From Microlunatus kandeliicorticis (GTDB taxonomy: Bacteria; Actinomycetota; Actinomycetes; Propionibacteriales; Propionibacteriaceae): a stretch of 64,000 nt of DNA. Where the stretch lies: assembly GCF_014137855.1 (NCBI RefSeq), contig NZ_JACGWT010000005.1, positions 186,001-250,000 on the forward strand, read 5' to 3'. How positions within the stretch are numbered: the stretch's first letter is position 1; every line of letters starts with the position of its first letter. Position numbers and translations under genes: made by a program. The notes under the pieces were generated by a model that had not been told where the DNA came from, ran no database searches, and saw only the letters and a list, made by a program, of their open reading frames with translations. This document shows, piece after piece, positions 30,671 through 39,268 of the stretch.

Positions 30671-31888
30671 GTGACGGCACCCGAGGCGGCGGCGATCATC
30701 CCGGCCCGAGGCGGCTCGAAGGGGGTGCCGGGCAAGAACCTCCGGCCGGTCGGCGGCGTCCCCCTGTTGGCCCGGGCGATCCGCGCCGCACAGGCGGTCC
30801 CGCGGATCGGGCCGGTCTGGGTGAGCACCGACGCCGCCGACATCGCCGCGCTGGCCCAGGCCGAGGGCGCGAGGGTCATCGACCGGCCGGCCGAGCTGGC
30901 CGGTGACCAGGCCAGCTCGGAGTCCGCGCTGCTGCACGCCCTCGACGTCGTCGAGCGCGACGCGGGGGCCGACGCCGCGCTGCCGCGGGCGCTGGCCTTC
31001 CTGCAGTGCACCAGCCCGTTCATCGACCCGGCCGACCTGGCCGCCGGGGTCGACCGGGTGCTCGACGGCGAGGCGGACAGCGTGTTCGCCGCGGTGGAGA
31101 GCCACGACTTCCTCTGGCGCGACGTCGACGCCGGCAGCACCCCCGGCCGCGGCGTGGTCACCGGCGTCAACCACGACCCGGCGCACCGGCCGCGGCGACA
31201 GGACCGGCGGCCGGACTTCCGTGAGACGGGCGCCTTCTACGTGATGGCCACCGCCGGGTTCCGGGCCGCCCGGCACCGGTTCTTCGGCCGGATCGGGGTG
31301 GTCCCGGTCGCTCCCGACACGGCCATCGACGTCGACCTGATCACCGACCTCCAGCTCGCCGAGGCACTGGCCGGGACCCGGCCCGACCTCACCGCGGGCC
31401 CGGCCGCCGCCGGCACCCCCGGCCCGATCGGCGTCGACGCGGTGGTCACCGACTTCGACGGCGTCCACACCCCCGACACCGCCTACGTCGACGCCGAGGG
31501 CCGCGAGCTGGTCCGGGTCAGCCGGAGCGACGGGATGGGGGTCGAGCGGCTCCGGGCCGCGGGCGTGCCGCTGCTGATCCTGTCCAAGGAGCGCAACGCG
31601 GTGGTGCGGGCGCGGGCGGCCAAGCTGGGCGTCGAGGTGCTGCACGCCGTGGACGACAAGGCGGCGGCGCTGACCGGCTGGCTGGCCGAGCGCGGTCTCG
31701 ACCCGGCCCGGGTCGCCTACGTCGGCAACGACGTCAACGACCTCGCCCCGATGGCGCTGGTCGGCTGGCCGCTCGCCGTCCCCGACGCCCACCCGGAGGT
31801 GCTGGCCGCGGCCCGGGTGGTGCTGACCGCCTCAGCCGGAGCCGGGGCCGTCCGCGAGGTCTGCGAGCGGGTGCTGGCCGGGCGCTGA
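30671..31888 (+). CDS. CMP-sialic acid synthetase-like cytidylyltransferase fused to a KdsC-like HAD phosphatase
   Basis: 405 residues. Residues 1-235 are a NeuA-type cytidylyltransferase: AAIIPARGGSKGVPGKNLRPV (CTP loop), VSTDAADIAALA, LQCTSPFIDPADL, RQDRRPDFRETGAFYVM and APDTAIDVDLITDLQLAE. It activates a nonulosonic acid (sialic, Kdn or similar) as the CMP sugar. Residues ~255-400 are a HAD domain with TDFDGVHTPD (motif I), LLILSKERN (motif II), and VGNDVNDLAPMALVGWPLAV (motif IV), as in 9-phosphate phosphatases. Both activities in one chain are known in this family. No nonulosonate synthase (NeuB) is near. Its 3' end overlaps the convergent glycosyltransferase by 57 bp. Confidence 0.9.
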   Translation: MTAPEAAAIIPARGGSKGVPGKNLRPVGGVPLLARAIRAAQAVPRIGPVWVSTDAADIAALAQAEGARVIDRPAELAGDQASSESALLHALDVVERDAGADAALPRALAFLQCTSPFIDPADLAAGVDRVLDGEADSVFAAVESHDFLWRDVDAGSTPGRGVVTGVNHDPAHRPRRQDRRPDFRETGAFYVMATAGFRAARHRFFGRIGVVPVAPDTAIDVDLITDLQLAEALAGTRPDLTAGPAAAGTPGPIGVDAVVTDFDGVHTPDTAYVDAEGRELVRVSRSDGMGVERLRAAGVPLLILSKERNAVVRARAAKLGVEVLHAVDDKAAALTGWLAERGLDPARVAYVGNDVNDLAPMALVGWPLAVPDAHPEVLAAARVVLTASAGAGAVREVCERVLAGR

Positions 31889-33184
31889 CCGGACCCGGTC
31901 CGGACGTCCGAGATCGGGCAGCCCGCGCCGGCGTCGGTAGGCGCGCCGGACCTGCCGGACCCGGCGCAGCCCCACCCGGATCACCCGGACCGCGGGCGCG
32001 GGCAGCAGCAGCCGGACGGCCGACCGCAGCGTGGGCCGGCCGCCCCCGCTGCCCAGGGTGACCGGCGCCAGGTCGCCGGCCCGGCGCCGGGCGACCAGCG
32101 GCACCAGCGCGTCCACCCAGCCGGCGTCGGGTCCAGGGTGGAAGTAGTTCTCCTCGAGCCAGCGCGGATCCGGCGCGTGCAACCGGCCGGCGGCGAGGTC
32201 GGCCAGCGAGCCGAGGCAGCCCGAGCCGACGAAGACCTCGTTGATCATCTCCGCCGAGACCCCGAACTCGTCGAGCACCAGCAGCGGCAGTCCCGCGGCG
32301 ATCGCCTCGAGCGCCGCGGTCGAGGAGACGGTGGCCAGCCCAGCCGCTCCGGCGAGCGCGTCCTGCATCGACCCGCCGCGGAAGGTCACCTGGTCGGGTC
32401 GCACCCGGCCCTCGTCGACCAGCTGCTGCCACAGCTCGGGATAGGACCACAGCTCGCGGTGGGTCTGCTGCTCCCCCGCGGCCGCACGGACCTTGACCAC
32501 TCCGTGCAGGCCGCCGGGCTGCTCGGCCAGCCGGGCCAGCGCGAGCAGCACCGCACGACGCTGCTCGGGCTCGGGCGGCACCTTGGCCTGCGCGGCGAAC
32601 ACCACGTCGCGCCGCGGGCCGTCCGGCTCGATCCGCGGCCCGGGTCCGCCCTGACCGACCTGATCGACCTGATCGACCTCACCGCCCGGGCCGGCGAGGA
32701 AGGGCAACCGGGCCAGCACGAACCGCTGGTCGGCGCCGAGCGCGGCGGCCAGCGCCGCGAACGCGGCCACCTCGCGACGGCTGTGCAGCACGAACAGGTC
32801 GGCACCGCGCCGGAAGGCGATCGCCCGCGCCGTCGCCGGGATGCTGATCCCCGGCAGCCCGGTGACGAGCACCGGGCGGCGGCGGGGCGGCAGCGTCCGG
32901 GACAGCACCGCGACCAGCGCCTGGACCACCGGGCCGGTGCAGGCCAGCAGCACCACGTCGGGGGGACGTCGGGTGAGCTCGGCGACGAGCCGGAGCAGCG
33001 GCCGGACCCGGACCGGGCGCTCGGTGGCCGCGGCGATCTGGCCCGCCGACGGCATGATCGGGCTGGTGACGAGCCACTGCTCGCGGAGCCAGCCGGCCGG
33101 CAGCCCGTCCAGGGTGGCCGCGCCCCACTTCAGGTAGGAGTCCGAGTCGGCGACGGCGACGACCCGGACCGCCTCAGAAGTCAC
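31832..33184 (-). CDS. Putative glycosyltransferase, DUF6716-like
   Basis: 450 residues. It begins RVVAVADSDSYLKWGAATLDG and has VVLLACTGPVV, PVLVTGLPGISIPATARAIAFR, VVFAAQAKVPPEPEQRRAV and the nucleotide-site-like segment ATVSSTAALEAIAAGLPLLV followed by LDEFGV. This GT-B-like end pattern fits the actinobacterial DUF6716 putative glycosyltransferases, which I recall beside NeuA and NeuB genes. It may transfer the sugar activated by the convergent NeuA-like enzyme. The C-terminal ~70 residues are Arg/Pro-rich, and the last 18 codons are antisense to the end of the cytidylyltransferase. GTG 33184 overlaps the MarR stop by 11 bp. The family call is from memory. Confidence 0.75.
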   Translation of the reverse strand: MTSEAVRVVAVADSDSYLKWGAATLDGLPAGWLREQWLVTSPIMPSAGQIAAATERPVRVRPLLRLVAELTRRPPDVVLLACTGPVVQALVAVLSRTLPPRRRPVLVTGLPGISIPATARAIAFRRGADLFVLHSRREVAAFAALAAALGADQRFVLARLPFLAGPGGEVDQVDQVGQGGPGPRIEPDGPRRDVVFAAQAKVPPEPEQRRAVLLALARLAEQPGGLHGVVKVRAAAGEQQTHRELWSYPELWQQLVDEGRVRPDQVTFRGGSMQDALAGAAGLATVSSTAALEAIAAGLPLLVLDEFGVSAEMINEVFVGSGCLGSLADLAAGRLHAPDPRWLEENYFHPGPDAGWVDALVPLVARRRAGDLAPVTLGSGGGRPTLRSAVRLLLPAPAVRVIRVGLRRVRQVRRAYRRRRGLPDLGRPDRVRSAPGQHPLADLADGPGSG

Positions 33185-33719
33185 CGGCGGCAGCGCGTGG
33201 GCTGGTCAGCAGCCGGGTGAGCTCGTCGCAGGCCTCGTCGTCGAGCGCGCCGATCCCGAACCGTGCCCCGGTGATCACCGCGGTGGCCTGCTCGGTCACC
33301 GCCCGGCCGCGCGGGGTGATCGAGGCCAGCACCGCCCGGCCGTCCTCGGGGTGCGGGTTGCGCTCGATCAGCCCGGCCGCCTCGAGCCGCTTGACCAGCG
33401 GGGTGACCGAGGTGGCGTGCACCTGCAGCCGCTCGCCGATCTTGCCCAGCGGGAGCGCGCCGCGACGGGAGAAGCTGAGCAGCACCAGCACCTCGTAGCG
33501 GGCGAAGGTCAGCCCGAGCGGACGGAGCAGCTCGTCGAGCTCGGTCAGCACCAGCTGGTGGACCCGCATCAGCGAGGTGACCGCGCGCATCCGGTGCACC
33601 TCGGGCCAGCGCCGGTCCCACTGCGCCGCCGCGGCCTCGATCGGGTCGAAGGCCAACCGGGCGCGTTCGACGGCGCCCGCGCTCTCGTCCCCCGCCTGGT
33701 CGGCCCCGGGTTCAGTCAT
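33174..33719 (-). CDS. MarR-family transcriptional regulator
   Basis: 181 residues with a ~45-residue acidic N-terminal extension before the winged-helix domain. The family pattern is in LTFARYEVLVLLSFSRRGAL, IGERLQVHATSVTPLVKRLE with the recognition helix, and the wing GLIERNPHPEDGRAVLASITPRG. ATG 33719 overlaps the PH-protein stop by 8 bp and its own stop overlaps the glycosyltransferase start by 11 bp, so all three are translationally linked. Target unknown. A MarR regulator stands close to the meaB-thiolase pair in Streptomyces too, as I recall. Confidence 0.92.
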   Translation of the reverse strand: MTEPGADQAGDESAGAVERARLAFDPIEAAAAQWDRRWPEVHRMRAVTSLMRVHQLVLTELDELLRPLGLTFARYEVLVLLSFSRRGALPLGKIGERLQVHATSVTPLVKRLEAAGLIERNPHPEDGRAVLASITPRGRAVTEQATAVITGARFGIGALDDEACDELTRLLTSPRAAAGDF

Positions 33720-34257
33720 CGTCGTCCGCCTCGACCGGCACCATCGACGTCCGGAGCCCGGAGCGCTGGATCACCCGCTGGATGGTCAGATCGCGCTCGT
33801 CGGGACGTCCCACGAACCGGATCAGCCGGAGCCCCTGGTCCTGGGCGGCGGATTCGAACACGAAGTGACCGTAGTTGAAGATCCGCCCGATGAACGGCTT
33901 GTTCACCGTGATGTCGAGGATCCGTGACATCGGCATGGTGGCGGTCTGCTGGGCGAAGATCCCGTGCACCCGGAACACCCGCATGTTGGTGATCACGAAC
34001 CGGTCCATGTGCTCGCGCAGGATGCGATGACCGCCGACCGCGGCGACCACGAGGCCGACCAGCACCGGGAACCAGGCGTAGGCGACGTTCACCCAGAGCG
34101 CACTGACCATGATCACCGCGGCCAGCACCAGCTGGAGGATCGCCGGGACGATGGCCATCCAGTGCCGGCGCACCTCGTCGACGATGATCTCGCCCTCGTC
34201 GGCGATCAGGTGCGTCTCGACCCGGGGGTCGAAGGCGACCCGGAACAGCCGTGCCAT
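33712..34257 (-). CDS. Membrane protein with bacterial PH (bPH2/YdbS-like) domain
   Basis: 181 residues. Two transmembrane helices (about 34-75: MAIVPAILQLVLAAVIMVSA and YAWFPVLVGLVVAAVGGHRI) precede a bPH2 domain (FVITNMRVFRVHGIFAQQTA, TMPMSRILDITVNKPFIGRI). Such proteins are small membrane-anchored domains of unknown role. The stop overlaps the MarR start by 8 bp; a 54-residue membrane protein ends 13 bp upstream. ATG 34257 begins MARLFRVAFDPRVETHLIAD. Confidence 0.88.
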   Translation of the reverse strand: MARLFRVAFDPRVETHLIADEGEIIVDEVRRHWMAIVPAILQLVLAAVIMVSALWVNVAYAWFPVLVGLVVAAVGGHRILREHMDRFVITNMRVFRVHGIFAQQTATMPMSRILDITVNKPFIGRIFNYGHFVFESAAQDQGLRLIRFVGRPDERDLTIQRVIQRSGLRTSMVPVEADDDD

Positions 34258-34270
34258 CGTGGGGCCGCCG

Positions 34271-34435
34271 TCAGGCGGCGAGGGCGCTGAAGAACTTCAT
34301 GATCGAGTTGAACGCGCCGGCGATCGCCTCACCGGCACCGCGGACCGCGTTGGCGGCGTTCTCCGGCTGCGTGATCAGGTAGAAGAGCGCGAACGTCACC
34401 ACCAGCACGAGGACGATGCGCTTGACCCACTTCAC
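34271..34435 (-). CDS. Conserved-looking 54-residue single-span membrane protein
   Basis: A short gene: GTG 34435 to TGA 34271. It begins MKWVKRIVLVLVVTFALFYL (basic start and one transmembrane helix), then ITQPENAANAVRGAGEAIAG, an amphipathic helix, and ends FNSIMKFFSALAA. AGGAA lies 7 bases before the start, and it ends 13 bp before the PH-domain gene, so it is first in that operon. Similar TQPENAANAVRGAGE proteins occur beside PH-domain genes in other actinobacteria, as far as I recall. Function unknown; possibly a partner of the PH protein. Confidence 0.75.
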   Translation of the reverse strand: MKWVKRIVLVLVVTFALFYLITQPENAANAVRGAGEAIAGAFNSIMKFFSALAA

Positions 34436-34511
34436 CCGGATTTCCTATCGCATCGCCGGAGCCGAGTCACGCGGGCGCGCCGCGCCGCGCCCGCTCCGAG
34501 GTCAGGACCGG

Positions 34512-35456
34512 TCAGGAGCGGGCGAGCACCGTGTCGGCCGCCGCATAGGGATCGAGCCGACCGGCCGCGACCTCGGCGGCCAGCGCGTCGAGCCCGGTCT
34601 GCCCGCGCGACCAGCGCGCCCGCAGGGTGCCCACCACCAGCGCCTCGACCTCGACCCGGGCCCGGCGGACCCGTCGTCGTCCCCGCGTCCCGTCGGCCTC
34701 GGCGTGGGCCCGGTGCCGGTCAAGCGCCTCGACCAGCGCGGGCAGCCCCTCGCCGGTGGCGGCGACCGTGGTCAGCACCGGCGGTTTCCACTGCCCGGGT
34801 GCACGGCTGGTCAGCGCGACCGTGGTGCGGAGCTCGCGGACGACGGCCTGCGCGCCGTCGCGGTCGGCCTTGTTGACGCAGAACAGGTCGGCGATCTCGA
34901 GCACACCGGCCTTGGCCGCCTGGACGCCGTCGCCCATCCCCGGCGCCAGCAGCACCACCGTGGTGTCGCTGGCGTCGACGACGTCGACCTCGGACTGGCC
35001 GACCCCGACGGTCTCGACCAGCACCACGTCGCAGCCGATCAGGTCGAACACCCGGAGCGCCTGCGGGGCGGCCGCCGACAGACCGCCCAGCGCGCCGCGC
35101 GAAGACATCGAGCGGATGAAGACCTTGTCGTCGGTGGCGAACCGCTGCATCCGGACGCGATCGCCGAGCAGGGCGCCACCGGTGAACGGTGAGCTGGGGT
35201 CGAGCGCCAGCACCCCGACCCGGCGACCGGCCTCGCGGAACAACCCGACCAAGCCGGCCACGGTGCTCGACTTGCCCACCCCGGGCGCACCGGTGAGCCC
35301 GACGACGTGGGCCCGTCCGGTGACCGGGGCCAGCCGGGCGGCGAGCTCGCGGCGCACCGGGGCGTCGTCCTCGATGGCCGAGATGAGTCGGCCGGCGGCC
35401 CGGACGCCGCCGGCCGCCGCCTGGTCGACCAGCCGGTCGAGCGCGGTCGGGGCCAC
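34512..35456 (-). CDS. meaB: MeaB/ArgK-type GTPase, chaperone of B12-dependent acyl-CoA mutase
   Basis: 314 residues, a G3E GTPase that gates cofactor loading and protects methylmalonyl- or isobutyryl-CoA mutase from inactivation. GTP site: Walker A GLTGAPGVGKSSTVAGL, then LDPSSPFTGGALLGDRVRM, VETVGVGQSEVDVVD and FCVNKADRDGAQ. GTG 35456 is chosen because it follows the thiolase stop by 5 bp and starts MAPTALDRLVDQAAAGG; the open frame runs on upstream inside the thiolase. It is co-transcribed with the thiolase. The only mutase in the window is the IcmA-type one, about 4 kb away and in another operon. Confidence 0.95.
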   Translation of the reverse strand: MAPTALDRLVDQAAAGGVRAAGRLISAIEDDAPVRRELAARLAPVTGRAHVVGLTGAPGVGKSSTVAGLVGLFREAGRRVGVLALDPSSPFTGGALLGDRVRMQRFATDDKVFIRSMSSRGALGGLSAAAPQALRVFDLIGCDVVLVETVGVGQSEVDVVDASDTTVVLLAPGMGDGVQAAKAGVLEIADLFCVNKADRDGAQAVVRELRTTVALTSRAPGQWKPPVLTTVAATGEGLPALVEALDRHRAHAEADGTRGRRRVRRARVEVEALVVGTLRARWSRGQTGLDALAAEVAAGRLDPYAAADTVLARS

Positions 35457-35461
35457 CCGGG

Positions 35462-36661
35462 TCAGGCCACGCGGAGCAGCAGGGCGTCGCCCTGGCCGCC
35501 GCCGCCGCAGAGCGCGGCCGCCCCGACGCCACCGCCGCGCGGGCGCAGGGCGTGCGCGAGGTGCAGCACCAGCCGGGCGCCGGAGGCCCCGATCGGGTGG
35601 CCGATGGCGATCGCGCCGCCGTCGACGTTGACCCGGTCGTCGGCCTCGGCGTCGGTCAGGCCGAGGGCGCGGGCGCTGGCCACCCCGACCGCCGCGAAGG
35701 CCTCGTTGATCTCGATCAGGTCGAGCGCCGTGGGCGCGACCCCGGTCTTCTTGGCCAGCAGCTCGATCGCGTGCGCGGGCTGGAGCTGGAGCGACGAGTC
35801 GGGCCCGGCCACGCTGGCGTGCCCGCCGATCTCGGCGAGCACGTCGAGCCCGAGCCGGTCGGCCACCTCGCGGCTGGTCACCACCAGCGCGGCGGCGCCG
35901 TCGGAGATCGGGCTGGACGAGCCCGCGGTGATGGTCCCGTCCGCTCCGAAGGCCGGCCGCAGCCGGGCCAGCGACGCGGTGGTGACGCCCTCGCGCACCC
36001 CCTCGTCGGTGGTCACCGTGGTCGGCTCGGCCCCGCGCCGGGCCGGCGGCACCACGACCGGGACGATCTCCTCGGCCATCCGGCCGTCGGCTATCGCCGC
36101 GGCGGCCCGCTGGTGCGACCGGGCCGCGAAGGCGTCCTGGTCCTCGCGCGAGACCTGGACCGCTCCGGCGTTGCAGGCGTCGGTCAGCGATCCCATCGCC
36201 TGGTCGGTGAAGGCGTCCCACAGCCCGTCGAGGGCCATGTGGTCGCGGAGCGCGACGTCGCCGTAGCGGAAGCCGGCCCGCGACCGCGGCAGCAGGTGCG
36301 GCGCCTGGGTCATCGACTCCATCCCGCCGGCCACCACGATCTCGCACTCGCCGGCCCGGATCAGCTGGTCGGCCAGCGCGACCGCGTTGAGCCCGGAGAG
36401 GCAGACCTTGTTGATCGTGATCGACGGCACCGACATCGGGACGCCACCAGCCACCGCGGCCTGCCGGGCGGGCAGCTGGCCGGCTCCGGCCTGCAGCACC
36501 TGGCCCATGATCACCTGGTCGACCTGCTCGCCGGAGACGCCGGACCGCTCGAGCGCGGCGGCGATCGCGGCGCCGCCCAGCGCGGTCGCCGGGAGGTCGC
36601 CGAGCGCCCCCATCAGCTTGCCCACCGGGGTCCGTGCCCCGCCGACGATGACCGCACCCAT
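35462..36661 (-). CDS. Acetyl-CoA C-acetyltransferase (thiolase)
   Basis: 399 residues, normal for biosynthetic or degradative thiolase II. The nucleophilic Cys is in [15 protein letters not shown], the second Cys in [14 protein letters not shown], and the catalytic His in [17 protein letters not shown] is present as INEAFAAVG. It condenses two acetyl-CoA or cleaves acetoacetyl-CoA. It is the first gene of a pair with meaB (5-bp gap), an arrangement seen near methylmalonyl-CoA epimerase in other actinobacteria; no epimerase is present here. ATG 36661 follows a TAATCT box by 6 bases. Confidence 0.95.
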   Translation of the reverse strand: MGAVIVGGARTPVGKLMGALGDLPATALGGAAIAAALERSGVSGEQVDQVIMGQVLQAGAGQLPARQAAVAGGVPMSVPSITINKVCLSGLNAVALADQLIRAGECEIVVAGGMESMTQAPHLLPRSRAGFRYGDVALRDHMALDGLWDAFTDQAMGSLTDACNAGAVQVSREDQDAFAARSHQRAAAAIADGRMAEEIVPVVVPPARRGAEPTTVTTDEGVREGVTTASLARLRPAFGADGTITAGSSSPISDGAAALVVTSREVADRLGLDVLAEIGGHASVAGPDSSLQLQPAHAIELLAKKTGVAPTALDLIEINEAFAAVGVASARALGLTDAEADDRVNVDGGAIAIGHPIGASGARLVLHLAHALRPRGGGVGAAALCGGGGQGDALLLRVA

Positions 36662-36667
36662 GACCCG

Positions 36668-36673
36668 AGATTA
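36668..36673 (-). promoter_or_regulatory. -10 element of a leaderless promoter for thiolase-meaB
   Basis: TAATCT on the minus strand, 6 bases before ATG 36661. On the plus strand of the same 152-bp gap, GATAAG (36743-36748) may serve the FilP-like gene, which has a long leader. Confidence 0.5.
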
Positions 36674-36813
36674 CCGCCGCGGTCCGCCGCGAGGACCCGT
36701 TCGGCGGGTCGGGCCGACCGTCCCCGTCCGACCTCGTCCGCGAGATAAGTTGAAGGAGGAGCGCCGGGGACGGCGTCCGAGCACCTGGGTGTCGCGAAGC
36801 ATGAGGATGGACA

Positions 36814-38175
36814 GTGAGTGATCACGGGGACGGCCTGAACCTGTTCGACGAGACGGCGAGCGCGGCGGGGAACTTCCCGACGGCGCTGCGCGGCTACGAC
36901 CGCTCGGCCGTCGACGACTACGTACGCAGCCTCGAGGCCCGGGTGGTCGGCAACCACCACCAGCAGAGCGAGCTCGAGGAGCAGGTCCGCCAGCTCCAGC
37001 AGCAGCTCGATGAGGCCCGGCGCGAGCTCGAGACCCGGCCCACCGGCGAGATCGACTACTCCAGCCTGGGCGGCCGGGCCAGCAACATCCTGCGGCTGGC
37101 CGAGGAGCAGGCGCGCGAGATGCGCGAGAAGGCCACCACCGACGCCAAGCTGCTCCGCGACCGCGCGGAGCGCGAGGCCGAGGCGATCCGGTCCTCGGCG
37201 CAGAGCGAGGGCCAGCAGATCAAGACCAGCGGCTCGGACGAGATCGCCAAGCTCCGCGAGCAGGGCGCCGCCGAGGTCAAGGCGCAGATCGAGCGCGCCC
37301 GGACGGAGTCGGCGGCCATCGTGGCCGCCGCGCACCGCGAGGCCGAGGCCGTCCGGCGGGAGGCCACCCAGCAGGCCGACACCACCCGCCAGGAGGCCTA
37401 CCTCGAGGGCGAGGAGCAGCGCCGCGCGGCGCAGACCGAGGCCGCCGAGGTCCGCCGCACCGTGGCCCAGGAGCGCGAGGCGGCGATCGCCGAGCTCCGC
37501 CGGATCCACACCGAGTCGGTGACCGCGACCGGCAAGCTGTTGTCCGAGGCGACCCAGCACCACCAGGAGGCGGGCGCCCGGCTCAGCGAGGACCTCGAGA
37601 AGGCCACCCAGCTGCGCGCCGAGGCCGAGACCGAGGCCGAGCAGATCCGGCTCCGGGCGATCGAGGAGTCCGACACCCTGCTCACCGAGGCCAAGAAGCA
37701 GGCGGCCCGGTTGCGGCAGCGGACCCAGGCCGAGTTCGAGTGGCGCAAGGAGCAGCTGCGGCGCGAGACCGAGAACCTCGAGCAGCGCAAGCAGGCGGTG
37801 CTCGCCCAGCTCGCCGGGCTCAGCGACCTGGCCTCGCAGACCAGCGCCACGATGCCCGAGCCGGCTCCGATGGCCGACCTGGCCGACCTCGAGGGCTTCG
37901 AGACCGTCGACCCGGCGGCCGAGCAGGGCCACGTCAGCGACGAGGAGCTCGCCGGCAAGACCGCGGCCGAGCAGACTCCGGACGAGACGTCGGTGGAGAA
38001 CCCGGCCGAGACCGCGAGCGAGACCGCGGACGGGACGCCCGGCCGCGGCCCGAGCGCCGAGGCCCGCGCCGAGGTCGAGGACGCCGACAGCGACGCCACC
38101 GAGTCGGCACCGCCGGCCGATGACCCCGACGACGCCACCCGGCAGCTCCGGGCGGTCCGCACCAGCCGTCGCTGA
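36814..38175 (+). CDS. DivIVA/FilP-like coiled-coil cytoskeletal protein
   Basis: 453 residues. Residues ~20-45 (FPTALRGYDRSAVDDYVRSL) are a DivIVA-like N-terminal motif. Residues ~50-345 form an almost unbroken coiled coil rich in Glu, Ala, Arg and Gln. The last ~110 residues are acidic and disordered, ending RQLRAVRTSRR. The pattern matches FilP (the 'cellulose-binding protein' of Streptomyces), which makes filaments that give cell stiffness and interact with DivIVA. GTG 36814 gives the correct N-terminus; an ATG 12 bases upstream runs into a stop after four codons. It stands between the thiolase and nucS. Confidence 0.88.
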   Translation: MSDHGDGLNLFDETASAAGNFPTALRGYDRSAVDDYVRSLEARVVGNHHQQSELEEQVRQLQQQLDEARRELETRPTGEIDYSSLGGRASNILRLAEEQAREMREKATTDAKLLRDRAEREAEAIRSSAQSEGQQIKTSGSDEIAKLREQGAAEVKAQIERARTESAAIVAAAHREAEAVRREATQQADTTRQEAYLEGEEQRRAAQTEAAEVRRTVAQEREAAIAELRRIHTESVTATGKLLSEATQHHQEAGARLSEDLEKATQLRAEAETEAEQIRLRAIEESDTLLTEAKKQAARLRQRTQAEFEWRKEQLRRETENLEQRKQAVLAQLAGLSDLASQTSATMPEPAPMADLADLEGFETVDPAAEQGHVSDEELAGKTAAEQTPDETSVENPAETASETADGTPGRGPSAEARAEVEDADSDATESAPPADDPDDATRQLRAVRTSRR

Positions 38176-38204
38176 ACCAGGACCGCTCCGGAGGGACCGG
38201 GGGC

Positions 38205-38924
38205 TCAGAACAGCCGGTCCTCCGGGGAGTCGAGGCCGCGCAGCACGTCGTAGTCCACGGTCACGCAGGTGATCCCGCGGTCGCCCGCGAGCACCTTGGC
38301 CTGGGGCTTGATCTGCTGCGCGGCGAACACCCCGGCCACGTCGCCGAGCAGCGGGTCCCGACGCATCAGCTCGAGATAGCGGGTGAGCTGCTCGACGCCG
38401 TCGATCTCCCCGCGCCGCTTCACCTCGACGGCGACGTAGCGTCCCTGGTCGTCGCGGCAGAGCAGGTCGACCGGACCGATCGCCGTCATGTACTCGCGGC
38501 GGACCAAGCTCCAGCCCGGCCCGAAGGTCTCCGGGTGCTCGGCGAGCAGCGCCTGCAGGTGCGCCTCGACGCCGTCCTTCTGCAGACCGGGGTCGACGCC
38601 GAGATCGTGCCGGCTGTCGTGCAGCACCTCGGCCAGCGAGATCTGCAGGGTGTCGCCGTCACGGCCCTTGACCAGCCAGACACCGGTCAGCGGCTCCCCG
38701 GTGGTGACCGTGGCCGCGTACCCGCCGGCCTCGACCTCCGCGGGGCTCAGCTCGACCAGCGTGCAGGGCGGGCTCATCCAGTTGAGCGGCTTGTAGGCGC
38801 GGTCGTCGGCGTGGATCGAGACCGACCCGTCGGACTTGACCAGGATCAGCCGCGAGGCCATCGGCAGGTGTGCGGTCAACCGCCCCGCGTAGTCGACCTG
38901 ACAACGGGCGATGACCAGACGCAC
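38205..38924 (-). CDS. nucS: Mismatch-specific endonuclease NucS (EndoMS)
   Basis: 239 residues. It opens with [20 protein letters not shown] and [20 protein letters not shown], the N-terminal DNA-binding domain. The C-terminal nuclease domain has [12 protein letters not shown] and [21 protein letters not shown], supplying the Asp and Glu-x-Lys of the RecB-like active site. It ends EDRLF, a likely sliding-clamp binding tail. NucS replaces MutS/MutL in actinobacteria by cutting both strands at mismatches. GTG 38924 is supported by a TAGGGT box 6 bases before it. Convergent with the FilP-like gene (29-bp gap). Confidence 0.97.
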   Translation of the reverse strand: MRLVIARCQVDYAGRLTAHLPMASRLILVKSDGSVSIHADDRAYKPLNWMSPPCTLVELSPAEVEAGGYAATVTTGEPLTGVWLVKGRDGDTLQISLAEVLHDSRHDLGVDPGLQKDGVEAHLQALLAEHPETFGPGWSLVRREYMTAIGPVDLLCRDDQGRYVAVEVKRRGEIDGVEQLTRYLELMRRDPLLGDVAGVFAAQQIKPQAKVLAGDRGITCVTVDYDVLRGLDSPEDRLF

Positions 38925-38930
38925 CGGGAC

Positions 38931-38936
38931 ACCCTA
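38931..38936 (-). promoter_or_regulatory. nucS: -10 element of a leaderless promoter for nucS
   Basis: TAGGGT on the minus strand, 6 bases before GTG 38924. Confidence 0.5.
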
Positions 38937-39010
38937 CCGAGCCGCGGTCGCCGGCCCGGCCCGGCGGGACGACGTCCGGGAGCGACCGCTCCGGCTGGCA
39001 GACTCGGACG

Positions 39011-39268
39011 GTGAGCCCTTCCCGCCGCCGACCCCGACGCGTGCTGGCCACCCGCCCGCTGCTGATCGACCAGCGTGGCGACGAGAAGTCCGACGGCCGC
39101 TGGATCGTCCGGCCGATGAGCGGGGCGGCCAGCCAGAAGCAGTACCGCTGCCCCGGCTGCCAGCAGGTCATCCCGGCCGGGACACCGCACGTGGTGGTCT
39201 GGCCCGAGCTGCACGGCGTCGACGAACGGCGGCACTGGCACACCGCCTGCTGGCAGCGCCGCCGGTGA
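39011..39268 (+). CDS. Small zinc-ribbon-like protein
   Basis: 85 residues with an Arg-rich start and a putative metal site: CPGC in QYRCPGCQQVIPAGTPHVVV, then HWHTAC near the end. It is divergent from nucS and its stop overlaps the next start by 4 bp (GTGA). In Streptomyces a similar short protein, often labelled ATP/GTP-binding, stands next to nucS; no nucleotide site is visible here. Function unknown. Confidence 0.75.
   Translation: MSPSRRRPRRVLATRPLLIDQRGDEKSDGRWIVRPMSGAASQKQYRCPGCQQVIPAGTPHVVVWPELHGVDERRHWHTACWQRRR

Noticed and set aside
28797-30680. Longer 627-residue form of the mutase
   Set aside because: The extension would translate through the -10 box and the 18-bp palindrome and has no family similarity.
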